DNA of 64,000 bases. It comes from Prosapia bicincta (lineage: Eukaryota > Arthropoda > Insecta > Hemiptera > Cercopidae). The notes beneath the pieces are model-generated. The model ran no database searches. It had not been told where the DNA came from and saw only the letters and a program-made list of their open reading frames with translations. The stretch is from assembly GCA_036971475.1 (NCBI GenBank), contig JBAIZL010000010.1, positions 4,239,282 through 4,303,281 on the forward strand. The letters are read 5' to 3'. Position 1 is the stretch's first letter. Every line of letters begins with the position of its first letter. Below are positions 9,462 through 19,329 of the stretch, one piece after another. Made by a program: the position numbers and the translations under genes.

Positions 9462-12400
9462 CTGGAACATGAAGTTATATATTAATATTTGATGAAATTA
9501 AGTGCACCCAGTATCAGCTACAAATTAAAACAAAATGAGTCACTTTTGTAAGAACTTATTTTTAAAACAAATAATTATTTTTTTTAAACAAGTTATAAAA
9601 TCAATGTAACAAATTAAGTGCCAAGCTAAGAAATTAAAACAAAATTAATTACTTCTAGATGGGGTTTTAAGAAATAAAAAATGACTTTTTTTGTAAAATG
9701 ATGAATTATGAAATCATTTGAACAAACACACTACAAATTAAATACTATTCCAAAAAGGTAAAGTCACTATTGGAAAACCTTCACAAAAATGTTCTTTGAC
9801 ATGTGTAATGAATTCTATGAAACATATTCCATTAAAAATGATACAAATCCTTGTGTGTTTAGCCTTGAAGGTTGTCACCAGGATGATGCCAAACAAAATG
9901 GCACTGAATGTTATTTCCAGGAATAAAAACGTTTTTATTATCTAGTTTGGTTTTATTACAATTCACCCATAAAACCAGAAAGTGAATTATTGCCCATCCT
10001 GTATCTTAATAGTGTAGCTGGTCATTCGTAAACTAGCATGAGGCCGTGAAGAGCGAGCACAGGCAGGGAGGAGAGATATAAGAAGCAAAAGACTGTTCCT
10101 TAACATGCTTGGCTGTTACCACGGGCCAGTTTATTCTGTCAACTTTGATGCATTTTTAAACAGTAATTAAAAAGTACTTGACTAAGTGAATACGTAATAG
10201 CTTACTTGCTGACGCGTTTCAAAACATTCGTTCCTTTTACGAAGCTAACCCTCTACTCAAAAGGAACGAATGTTTTGAAATGCGTCAGCAAGTAAACCAT
10301 TACTTATTCACTTAGTTAAGTATTTTTTAATTATAGTTTATTCAGTGAATTCAAGATGATTACATCAAAAAATTTTTTAACAGTTGACAATTTTAAACTG
10401 CGTGAAGAAAAGCCATCATTTCCCAGTTGTAAAGTGAGTTAGTGTATAGCGATAGTTGTTATAGTAAGTTCTGATTGTTATTTTTTAATTGTTTTTCTAA
10501 TAGTGTTTGTAAATTGGCAGCCAATTAATATTTTACGTATATAGGTTTTGACTTGGTAAAGAATTATGTTCCTTCGCACAATACTACATTTAAAATACCT
10601 GATGTGCAATAAGTATGCGTAGAAAAATGTTCTTCAATAACTTCAGAAGACTAGAAGGCAAACAAAATGTAAGCACATTAGAAAGACAGAAGATGAGTAT
10701 ATAAACGCCGTTATAAATATTATTTTATTTGTCACATTTACCAGATCATTGACATGAAGGTTTGAAAAAAATTACTTATAGCAGTTTTCTGAACGACCGC
10801 AACATCTATAATTTCTCAGCGCCTTTGGTGCAACACACACTACAAAAACATATGTTTTTGAATAGGCCTATACAGTTTTCCTATAGATCAATCAAGCGCT
10901 AGCTTACGATCAATCAGCTATATCTGCATAAGGTAAAACTATTGTCACTATACAAATATTCTTTGACCTTAGCTTGTGAGGTTATGTTAAAAACATACAC
11001 AAAACTCACAAATTAATCATTTATTTACTCATACACGTTTCAATAACAAAGCCATCATCATCAGTGAGTGTTACTAAGTTACTAACAGTTGTAAGTTAGA
11101 GTTTGTAGTAGTAACACTCACTGATGATGATGACTTTGACATTGAAAATGGTATGAGTAAATAAATGATTAATTTGTGAGTTTTGTGTATGTTTTTATTG
11201 TCACTATGTTTAGTTACTGTAGTTAAATTTATTTCCATTCAGTGTTCAGAACAAATGTTCCTTGGTATAAAATACAAGTCCACTCAGTTTATACTCTAAC
11301 TATGCATTGAAGCATAGGGCTTATACAGAAACGCCAAAGTTATAAAATCATAGTTTAGTGTCTTACCAGACATATAGTTACGGTTCGGAAGCCATTCTCC
11401 TCGGTAACTGTTGTACCGGAAACCAAGGAAACCCAGCACAAAACTGACAAATCCGGATACTGCTCCTAACTCCAGGAAAAAACTCTGAGATCTCCTTTTC
11501 TGTTAACAAAATTTATATGTTATTGTGTTTAATGTACAAAAAAATATACAATTTGTATAGAAAACAAAGATATTGTTTTACAAGACAATATGTGACATAT
11601 TAGAAAATTTCATTAAAAAATTCCACAATATATATTTTGTGTGATTTTACAGGATGATTCAGTTTGACAAATATCACCCATGTAGAATAAGGAAATGGTT
11701 ATGCATAATAAATTGGATTTAGGCAGAGACATAAACTCGCTATTATAGGATATAGGAAAGACTCATAGCATCATGCGTGGTGAATTGGACGCATATTCTT
11801 TATCAGGGTCATGAGGAAGTGTTTCCATGTTACACCCCACTGTAGAAGGAAGGATAAGGATGTTTCAGTAAAGTGAGGCCTATGAGAAGGGCACAAGTCA
11901 CCTGCTTTTGGGGGTAAAAGAAAATCATGGCTTGAATCAGAAGAGTTGTTCACTAGAAATAAACCTACTTTCTGCCAGTCCCCTTTATTTTAACATAAAA
12001 TTTCAAAGTTATAGGCTAAATTGTCATTATTTATTAGGAATATACTGTGGTTGAATTTAATAATAAATACACAAAAACCTCTTAACCACAAACTTTCTTT
12101 ATTTTACCCTAGTTATAAAAAAAGTTTATGGTCAAGAGGTTTTTGTGTATTTATTATTAAATTGTCATATTTCTCTGTGTTTTAAGGTGAAAAAAAACAA
12201 ACACTCAATTAGTTCTCATATACTGCATTGAAATCTTTATCTACAATAGCTATTAAACTCATGTCATTTGTCAAACTTATTATTAGAAAAAGTAGTGTCT
12301 AAAATTTCTTTATGTCTTAACACACCTTGCAAAAAACACTGATCTTTTGTCAATAATTTCAAAGAATATTACATTTTCTTAGAAAATAGTGAACCCATCA

Positions 12401-13167
12401 CAGTCAAACAAAAAATTACTCGTGATAGTCACATGACTCTACATGTATAATATTTTTTTTTTCAATATCTTTCATAATTTCATCTACTTCAGGAAAAAAC
12501 TAACCTCCATAATTTCTTGAGTACTTCTTTGCTGTACAATAAAGACAAAAAAAAAAAAAAAATTCCATTTAGGGGCCAAGTGCAACCAGTATTTCACTTG
12601 GTCTTATAATCAATAGCAATAAACAACCCATGTCTTAAGATCAGCTGATGGCATTATTAGATTTTAGTTGTTATTTTAAAGTTAAAGTACTTATGCTTTA
12701 TGTTCTGTTTTATGTTTTAGTCCATGATTTAAATAATTTTCAGTTAGCTTTATATGTTAATATTTTAACGGCGCAGAGGTAGTTCTCTTTAAACTATATT
12801 TTAAACAGAAAAAACAAGTGATTTTAACCATCACAAAATATAAATAGTGGTTAAAATTTAAAAAAAGAAACATAAGCTACATACACCAATACACAAAATT
12901 GTACAAAGTAATTAGGAAAGTTTTGTTATAAAAAATATAGGTTTACTAAAGAAAACAAGCTCACAGCAGTTGAAATACGCAAACATGATATAGTTATGCA
13001 CAATTATGATATACTCAAAGTTTTTCAATAAAACACAGTACTATATTGTAAAACATTACGAAATAGTTGTACTGAAATCTAAATACAGAGTATCCAGCTA
13101 GGATAGGATTCTTAAAAAAAAATGTTAATTTCACTAATGATAAACAATTAGTACATTTGGACCAATG

Positions 13168-13209
<42 letters not shown>

Positions 13210-13504
13210 TCTTGATATTTAACATTATCCATTGTTTTTCCGTTGCACTGACTTTATGAAGTTAATATATTACTATGTGAGTAATTTTATCCCCACCATT
13301 AAGTGCAATAATTTTACCTTGAGTGATGAGGCACCTTTCGGTCGTTGACCATTGTCGAATCACTGATTTTCTCTCGAGAGAAAAATCAGTGATTCGACAA
13401 TGGTCAACGACCGAAAGGTGCCTCATCACTCAAGGTAAAATTATTGCACTTAATGGTGGATAAAATTACTCACATAGTAATATATTAACTTCATATATAT
13501 ATAT

Positions 13505-13550
<46 letters not shown>

Positions 13551-14248
13551 TGAGTGAATAAAATATTGTAAACTCAAGATAAAAAATAAACTACTCTAAT
13601 ATCTCGTAATTGAATTTTAATTTTTCATAAATACCTATAAATTTTATGTTCAATATAATAATTGTTATCAAAATTACAAAATTGATCATAGTAATAAATT
13701 TTGACTTGCTATAACTTGTTATGAAGTAACGTTACAGAAATCATTTATGAAGTTATGGAAAGCACAGGAAACCCAAAACGACAGACACACTTATCCACAA
13801 CACCTCAAACCACCCTATCCAACACAAACATGCTGCATTCAGATCCATGCTCCATAGACTTATAGAAGTCCCAATGACCACAGAATACACAAACAAAGAA
13901 CTAGACACCATTAAATATTTAGCATATACAAATGGATAGAACACTACAATAGTTGACAAACTATGGCTCAATATACAAAAAATATTAAAACTAACACTAC
14001 AAACATGTTTGTTTTATCATTCTTAATATTGTAACTCCTGAAGATGTTGGTAATGTAAACCAACAAAAAGCTTTGAGTTTATTATTCAATAAATTAAATA
14101 TTCCTGTATTTGTGTATATTATTTGATCTTAAAAATATTCTAACAGGAAAACACTTTTGATATTCTATATATATATATATATATATAGAAGTTGATATAT
14201 TACTATTGTAAATACTTTCATCTACCACTAAGTGCAATAATTTTACAT

Positions 14249-14312
<64 letters not shown>

Positions 14313-17300
14313 GTTGATATATTACTATTGTAAATACTTTCATCTACCACTAAGTGCAATAATTTTACATTATTGTGATTAGACACCTTTCGGTCACTTG
14401 ACCATTGTCGAATCACTCTTGACTGATTCAAGCTACTCATCTAATGCGACCCACTTGTTCTGTTCGCACTCTTAGTTGCAGCAATAACAATGATGAGGTT
14501 TTAAATTTTAGTGTTGAAGTAATGCAAAAGCTAACAGTATAACTAAAACTTAAAAATATTGGCCATAATAAAAATTTAACAATTTAAATAAACAAATGTT
14601 TAATAAAATATTTTACTCAGTACAGTAGAACGTCATTATAAAAGACTAATTAAAACAGGGTTGGTTGCCTGTTTTAAATGAAAATCCATTTTGTAAAGCA
14701 AAATTTTTGTCTAAAGTGATTAAAATACAAACAAAACTGAGAAAAAACTGTGCAGAGCATTAATAAAAATAGATTAACTTCTTTAAAATATGTGCAAATT
14801 TTAAATGGTTATCTGATTAAAAATCAGTTTAATACACTGACCTTATTTTCTTTGGTAAACTAATGTTAAATTCAATTACAGCGTACAATTTTTTTTTTGT
14901 TACTTTATTAAGGAAATCTATACATTAAAAGTGTTTTGCAGTTATTTTAATATCCAGACGTCACGTTTCTATGATCTTTATTAAATAAGGCAAACTCAGT
15001 TTTATCAATGAAAACCGTATTTTTTTAAACATAATATTTGAAACCAAAGCTTAATTAAGTTGAACTTTTAATACTAGATCAATATTTTAAAGTTCAATCT
15101 TTGCTTTTGGTCTGTTATTTTAAAACCCAGCGCTAGCTATAAAATAAATTTAATTACTTAGTTTATTTTTGTATGACAAAAAAACTTATAAACTTCTAAA
15201 CTAATTTTTTCCAATTAAATGGGTTTTATTTATACATACTTTTTCTTTGTAAACCTCCAAGGTGTAAATTCTACTAATCTTTGCTATTGTATATAGCTTA
15301 TAAAACATGGTTTTTAAGAATTTGAAAGATACCAGCAAGTTAGAAAAACATCTAATATGCTGTTTAAAAAAACCCCTATATCAATTGTTATACAACAAGT
15401 GTTAATAATATCTTATTTTGTTCTAAGAAACTAAATTTGTTATTGAGGTAAGAGGCACAGCAAGGGGAACTTGGGATAATGTCAGCTCCTAGAAGGATTG
15501 TAAAGGTTCTTTTTGTTCTGTTTTGCTAAAATTGCAGTTTTGTAATACTATTTCATATTAAAATAAAAATATTGTGAAAAAATCCCAATACACAAAAATA
15601 ACTAATAATACAAGTTACCTATGATTAAACCCTTATGTAAATTTTGATAACCATGTCATCATTATTAGAGGGTTGTATTACAAAATACAATAATACAACA
15701 TTGAGTACAATATAGGCCAATCTAATTTGTAATTTATTGTATTATAAATTGTAATAAGGACCTCTAATGATGAAGACATGGTCATTGAATTTAGACCACT
15801 TGTATTATGAGTTACTTTTGATTATTTTTGTAATATTGGGGTTTTTTCCAATATTTGTATTTTAATATATTGTACCTCTGTGCTCTTGATATTGTATATT
15901 TCATATTAACTACAAACTCTCATAAGAAAATTGAAATACAGTATTACGATTTCAAGATAGGTTTCTTGCATAATAAGTAGTTAACAGTAACCTTGAGCAG
16001 TTAATAAATATGCAAGTACAATGTCAGTAAAATACTTTGTTGTGTGTAAATTTTAAATGGTTGTATATTTTAGAAATAAAACTTACAAAAAGCACCCATG
16101 GACTAGCTAAGAATTATATCCATGTGAAAATGATTTGCAATGGTTGTAGTTTTTAACAAACTTTCAAAGAGGTTTCTTAGATGCAAAACTTTTTTGTGTA
16201 AATATGGTTTGAGGAACTGAAAATTTAAAGTTTGCTTTAAACCTTGTTATTTGTTGCAAGTCTTTCACCTGATTTCCTAAATAAATACCACTAAGGAGAT
16301 GTACTTGAATATAATGTTCTTACAGTACTCCTTAAATTTGGAATGTATTTTGATTAAAGTCCCAACTAATATTTTTATTTAATGTCTGCTAATAACTATT
16401 AATTTTGTATATAGGCTAATGACAGGTCACAGACAATTAATTTATGTTTTTTTCATGCTCCTAAAAAAAGCATGAGCTAATTGTCTGTGACCTGTCATTA
16501 GCCTATATAAAAAATTTCATTCTAAGAACGTGTGTCCAATTTAAGCTTTAGAAAGGCATATAATAATATTTAATTTTTCAAGTTTTCCCTTAGGAGCAGT
16601 AGTGGCTCCAGCAAGTAGGCCTAGGTCTACCCAACATTTTAAATTTATTTGTAAAAATTCTTCTTAATTGTCAATAGTTTAAAAAGATAAATGTTATCTA
16701 TCTAAGATCAAAAGAAATGCTCATAATATTATAGCGAAATTTAGAATGCCCAAGCAACAATAAAATAGCAAATAATCGCTCTTTTGTTTAGCTTGTTATA
16801 TTTATTTGTCATAAGAGTAAAAATGCCCTCATTTAAATTCTAAAGAATTTCTGTGGGAGGATGCGCGATAGTAGTCACGACTCCCATACACTGTTCCTAC
16901 CCCAAAACAAATTCTGAAGCTGCCCTGCTTGGGAATGTAAATGAACTTCCATTTCCCTCAAAATATCAACATAAATCTTCCAAACCAGAAACCATTACTG
17001 ACTGAATGAGGTGATATGTACATGTAAACTGTATTATTTACTTCTACAACTTGAGGTTAAAAAATGTTACAATAAAATAACACGTAAGTTTAGAGAATTG
17101 CTTTTAAAAGTAGCAAGTACGTTTTTAAGTTTTTATTAATGTAAAAATAAATCTATGATTAATAATAAAATGATTAATAATAAATAAAATGATTAATTTT
17201 GTTTATCATTTTCATAATTAAAGCCAGAGAAAAATATTTCTCTAGGATGTATTTAAATTAAAAATTGAATGCTCTTAAAACCTAGTTTTCAATCAATGAA

Positions 17301-18996
17301 ACTATATAAGCACACACTAGAACAATATGAAATTTACAGACACACAAAGTACAAACATATTAAACAACAAACACAATACAAATCACACATTCTCTTTGAT
17401 ACTTTCGAAAACCTACATTTAAAACCAACATCTCCAAGCAGAAGACACTGATGAAGATCGGCACATAGCGATCAAAAACGTTCTGTCTCAGTAAGTTTTA
17501 ACAAATTTACTAAATTTAAAGTTCGGATAGTCATAAACTATTGTTTAAGTGATTAATAAGATTCAACTGAACGTATTGGACTATATAAAATTCACAAAAT
17601 AAGAGTTTGCCCTCTCCTAAATTATGTGACGTGACATACATGTTATTTATTATTGTTATCCTAATGCTTGAATGAGCTTTGTAAGAGTAAATGATCAAGT
17701 AGAGAATGTTTACAGAGTACTGTGATAAATTTAAAAATACTATTTTTACTATTGTAACTGAGACAATAATATTTCCGAGTTACTATTGCAACTGAAACAC
17801 TTTTTTTGGGAGTGTTTACAGATTACTGTACTAGCTTTAAAACTTGTATGTTTATTATTGTTACCAATAAAACAATACCGAACTAAAACAGTGTAATAAT
17901 TTATGTTTGAATCTAATGATTATTTTAGAGTAAATAAGTTATCTTGAATTACCTTGGAAAGAAGAAAAAAACAAAGGACGCATATCGCAAATCCAGTTAT
18001 TAGTAATATCATTCCTGCAAGCCATAAGGATTCAGGTTTTTTATTTTGGGGTAGGTGTAACCACGACGCTTTCGTCGGCGATCTGTCTCCAAATTCACAA
18101 GTTTGAAATTTAGTGGGAGAATTAGCCAATAACGGAACAGCCGACTTGTTGATATTCCTACAGTTGGGTGGGATGACGGCGAGATTCGAAGAAGGTTTCC
18201 TCATCGGCGTCACTCGTCTTTTCAGTTCTGAAGAAAGTGAAGACGTTTCCGCTACCCCCTGTTCGCAGTAAATGTCAAACGAGTGTAATCTTTCTGGTCT
18301 AATGGCTACGACGTTCGGTACCATCGGTCTGGGCTGAGTTGTCAGAACGGATCTCGAAGGCCGGCGTTGAATTGTCGGAGATAGAGCGCTGCTATCTCTG
18401 GGCAGTCTTACCGTCGATCTAGATCGTCTGATATTTGGAGTTCCTTGACATTGAGCTACCATAGGCGCAAACACTTCCATCGTGCTTCTTCGACCCGGGG
18501 CGCTGCTGGATCTTTCCCTGCGACTGGATTTTTTTGGGGTATTATGCGTAGAAACTGATTCATATCTATGTCTTGGAACGTTACCGGCAGAGAAAGATTC
18601 GTTTAATCTACTTTTATGATCATTATTATTTGAAAAAAACTCATTTAAATTATTTCTTGAACAGTCGCTTAACGTAAAAGACTCGTCCATTTCATGTCTA
18701 CAATTTTTACTAATCGAGAACGATTCACTTAGTCTACTTCTATTATTGTTACTTGTGGGTAAATAGTCGTACATTTTAGTCCTTGAACAATCACTGACTG
18801 AAAAGGATTCACTAAGTCTTCTTCTTGCACCTTTCTCGATGGCATTATCAAGTCGTAATCGTTGCTCGAAGGCCGATTGTACACGGTCATTTTCATCGAT
18901 ATAATTCTGAAAACATGTTTCATCGTCCAAGAACGTTTCATTATAAGACTCGTTGCAGTAGGCCGCGTTGTTGTAGCCCGTAGAATGAGATTCCAT
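9229..18996 (-). CDS. four-pass membrane protein, Sanpodo-like, three coding exons
   Basis: Joining 18996-17953, 11499-11367 and 9461-9229 gives an uninterrupted 469-residue frame with GT..AG borders: donors GTAATT and GTAAGA, acceptors TAACAG and TTCCAG. Residues 1-320 form a hydrophilic Ser/Arg-rich tail with four RLSESFS-type repeats. Membrane segments lie near residues 324-346, 358-375, 393-412 and 427-446, followed by the tail NPPPDNRVAHCAQGFIV. The motif EWLPNRNYMSGF joins segments 2 and 3. A long cytoplasmic N-terminus with four C-terminal membrane spans is the topology of Sanpodo, which sorts Notch at endosomes and the plasma membrane and binds Numb. Another small arthropod tetraspan family is possible. 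ATG 18996 is chosen because an in-frame TAA lies eleven codons upstream (19030-19032). That this is a gene is firm; the name is moderate. Confidence 0.75.
10165..10350. repeat. foldback element F7 in intron 2 of the reverse gene
   Basis: The arms share AAAGTACTTGACTAAGTGAA / TTCACTTAGTTAAGTATTTT and the inner string GAACGAATGTTTTGAAA. They are almost perfectly inverted, with about 20 bp of unpaired centre (CTAACCCTCTACTC). Confidence 0.8.
10208..10245 (-). ncRNA. hammerhead-like motif, F7, divergent core UCGUAAA
   Basis: On the minus strand GCT, core TCGTAAA, a spare A, stem II GGAAC/GTTTT, GAA, ACGCGT and C are followed by AGC, the return strand of a 3-bp stem I. Confidence 0.35.
11027..11069 (-). 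ncRNA. hammerhead-like motif, F6, canonical core CUGAUGA
   Basis: On the minus strand stem I ACTCA/TGAGT is perfect. The core CTGATGA is followed by a spare T, stem II GATGGC/GTTATT (all Watson-Crick or wobble) with a TTT loop, intact GAA, short stem III ACGTGT and A at the cleavage position. All core residues are canonical. Confidence 0.6.
11116..11158 (+). ncRNA. hammerhead-like motif, F6, second arm
   Basis: Stem I ACTCA (11116-11120) pairs with TGAGT (11154-11158). The core is CTGATGA at 11121-11127. Stem II GATGAC/GACATT has one A-A mismatch. GAA is at 11144-11146. Confidence 0.55.
11367..11499 (-). CDS. exon 2: second membrane segment and EWLPNRNY motif
   Basis: The 133-bp exon has TAACAG upstream and GTAAGA downstream. 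Its 44 codons read KRRSQSFFLELGAVSGFVSF, a further hydrophobic stretch VLGFLGF, then RYNSYRGEWLPNRNYMS, with one base left for the split Gly codon. The phases fit exons 1 and 3 exactly, which is strong evidence that the three pieces belong together. Confidence 0.9.
11570..12056. other. intron 1 sequence, nothing recognised
   Basis: No coding exon or repeat family was seen between exon 2 and the 12.1-kb inverted repeat. The short minus-strand frame at 11771-11953 lacks splice signals or similarity. Confidence 0.4.
12057..12163. repeat. short foldback
   Basis: TTTAATAATAAATACACAAA and AACCTCTT at the left return inverted at 12133-12163. The arms are about 33 bp and the centre about 40 bp. Confidence 0.75.
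12170..13140. other. AT-rich intron sequence, nothing recognised
   Basis: It holds homopolymer A/T runs (12545-12565) and no repeat or coding signal. Confidence 0.4.
13171..13208. repeat. (TA)n microsatellite
   Basis: An alternating TA run just left of the F8 palindrome. Confidence 0.9.
13322..13364 (-). ncRNA. hammerhead-like motif, F8, core UCGACAA
   Basis: On the minus strand stem I AGTGAT/ATCACT has 6 perfect pairs. The core TCGACAA is followed by a spare T, stem II GGTC/GACC with an AAC loop, intact GAA, stem III AGG/CCT with a TG loop, and C at the cleavage position. Core positions 3 and 8 are U and A, and position 4 is C in place of U. Confidence 0.5.
13388..13430 (+). ncRNA. hammerhead-like motif, F8, mirror arm
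   Basis: The motif is identical to the 13322 one on the opposite strand: stem I 13388-13393 with 13425-13430, core 13394-13400. Confidence 0.5.
13495..13549. repeat. (TA)n/(CA)n microsatellite
   Basis: A TA run interrupted by a short ACACAC block. Confidence 0.9.
13755..14110 (+). pseudogene. PLE family F5, reverse-transcriptase thumb and 3' end
   Basis: The plus strand carries degraded reverse-transcriptase thumb sequence: an NTNMLHSD-like stretch, then LDTIKYLAYTNG followed by a TAG, then TTIVDKLW. It lines up with the NHP..HK.AA and ELNTIKY.A..NGY...IDKL motifs of the F1 element. The endonuclease is deleted: within 100 bp the sequence passes into a hammerhead-like terminus. It is a dead fragment in intron 1 of the reverse-strand gene. 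Confidence 0.7.
14033..14079 (+). ncRNA. hammerhead-like motif, F5, core CUGAAGA
   Basis: Stem I AACTC (14033-14037) pairs perfectly with GAGTT (14075-14079). The core CTGAAGA is at 14038-14044, a spare T at 14045, and stem II GTTGG/CCAAC at 14046-14064 closes a 9-nt loop. AAA at 14065-14067 replaces GAA, stem III is AAGCTT, and T is at the cleavage position. The A at position 12 should impair catalysis. Confidence 0.6.
14186..14445. repeat. F8 single arm, partly duplicated around (TA)n
   Basis: GAAGTTGATATATTACTATT begins at 14187 and again at 14309. A TA microsatellite (14249-14308) separates the truncated first piece from the longer second one. Confidence 0.75.
14375..14416 (-). ncRNA. 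hammerhead-like motif, F8, single arm
   Basis: The minus strand has GTGAT/ATCAC stem I, core TCGACAA, a spare T, stem II GGTCA/TGACC, GAA, then AGGTGTCT and A at the cleavage position. Confidence 0.45.
14450..15555. other. AT-rich intron sequence, nothing recognised
   Basis: No reading frame, palindrome or family match was seen. A CAGTAGAACGTC string near 14625 recalls pogo-type ends but has no partner that I could find. Confidence 0.4.
15565..15860. repeat. foldback element F10
   Basis: The arms 15572-15690 and about 15720-15855 are imperfect inverted copies: CCCAATACACAAAAATAACT against its diverged inverse. Each arm has a hammerhead-like layout. Confidence 0.7.
15628..15674 (-). ncRNA. 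hammerhead-like motif, F10, core CUAAUAA
   Basis: The minus strand has stem I AACCCT/AGGGTT (6 pairs), core CTAATAA, a spare T, stem II GATGAC/GTTATC (6 pairs including one wobble) with an ATG loop, AAA, a short stem III and A at the cleavage position. Core position 5 is A in place of G, so it is probably inactive. Confidence 0.4.
15865..16405. other. intron sequence, nothing recognised
   Basis: No features could be supported. Confidence 0.4.
16408..16512. repeat. hairpin-forming inverted repeat
   Basis: ATAGGCTAATGACAGGTCAC at the left returns inverted at 16475-16508. The arms are about 37 bp and near-perfect, with an inner TTTTTTTCATGC stretch. It may be a small MITE; no target duplication was confirmed. 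Confidence 0.8.
16520..17255. other. intron sequence, nothing recognised
   Basis: AT-rich with no recognisable repeat or coding sequence. Confidence 0.4.
17260..17550 (+). mobile_element. PLE family F2, endonuclease C-terminus and 3' end
   Basis: The frame 17269-17451 includes LEQYEIYRHTKYKHIKQQTQ and ends SPTSPSRRH-like at a TGA. This matches the C-terminal part of the endonuclease at 5155-5290. A hammerhead motif overlaps the stop, and the terminal sequence ends near 17545 with ATAGTCATAAACTATTG. It is strongly 5' truncated. Confidence 0.8.
17443..17488 (+). ncRNA. hammerhead-like motif, F2, canonical core CUGAUGA
   Basis: Stem I AGACA (17443-17447) pairs perfectly with TGTCT (17484-17488). 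The core CTGATGA is at 17448-17454, a spare A at 17455, and stem II GATCG/CGATC (17456-17473) is perfect with an 8-nt loop. AAA at 17474-17476 replaces GAA, AACGTT forms stem III, and C17483 is the cleavage base. The endonuclease TGA stop lies inside the core. Confidence 0.65.
17953..18996 (-). CDS. exon 1: cytoplasmic tail and first membrane segment
   Basis: The 348 codons end exactly in phase 0 at LLSK before GTAATT. The imperfect repeat (R)RL(S/N)ESFS followed by DCSR or similar occurs at residues 69-82, 87-100, 103-114 (shorter) and 129-142. Basic Ser clusters (RRERSSSAPGRRST, RRSRSTVRLPR) look like kinase target sites. Residues 8-13 (YNNAAY) resemble a PTB-domain ligand without the proline of NPxY/F; this matters because Numb binds Sanpodo through an NPxF motif, but it is only a resemblance. 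The frame runs 10 codons past the donor before a stop, so the exon end rests on the splice signal and on the join to exon 2. Confidence 0.85.
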
Positions 18997-19260
18997 TATT
19001 TCACCAAGTAAAAATGTTTGTAAAACAAATTAATATTTACACGTTTGTAAAAGATCACAACCGTACGCATCAAACGCACAACACACATACAGCAACCGAC
19101 ACAAGGTACTAAGTCATATCAACAGTTAACCGACAATCATTTCTCCTCCCCTTGGCTAAAGGACTGCTGAACTGAATAGAGGGGGTAAATCTGACAGCCC
19201 GCGTGCGTCCAGCATAGTGTGAGGTAATACTAAGCAAGGTTTGCTTAGGCTAGTATATAC
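18997..19260 (-). promoter_or_regulatory. 5' flank of the Sanpodo-like gene
   Basis: The 5' leader and promoter of the minus-strand gene should lie here. The stretch 19130-19250 is the least AT-rich part of the neighbourhood (GCCCGCGTGCGTCC near 19198). I could not identify a TATA box or initiator with confidence. An in-frame stop at 19030-19032 excludes a longer protein start. Confidence 0.3.
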
Positions 19261-19329
19261 TCACATACTATACCCATTCTGATTACAAAACAAAAACAAT
19301 AAATACCATAATAAAAGAATACGTAAACC

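Larger units (their letters stand above)
10983..11205. repeat. foldback element F6
   Basis: Arms of about 90 bp (10990-11075 and 11110-11200) end in AAAAACATACACAAAACTCAC and its inverse. A shortened copy without the centre lies at 40505-40680. Both arms contain hammerhead-like cores. Confidence 0.8.
13256..13494. repeat. large near-perfect palindrome, element F8
   Basis: Two arms of about 119 bp meet at CTCTCGAGAG (13371-13380) with almost no spacer. I see two small indels between the arms. Each arm carries the same hammerhead-like module. TA microsatellites lie on both sides (13171-13208 and 13495-13549). A single arm of the same element lies at 14309-14440. Confidence 0.9.

Noticed and set aside
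14243..14440. Frame with an alternating Tyr-Ile run
   Set aside because: It is the translation of a TA microsatellite plus the F8 element.
14621..14700. Second pogo/Tigger element starting CAGTAGAACGTC
   Set aside because: No matching inverted end or transposase remnant was found nearby.
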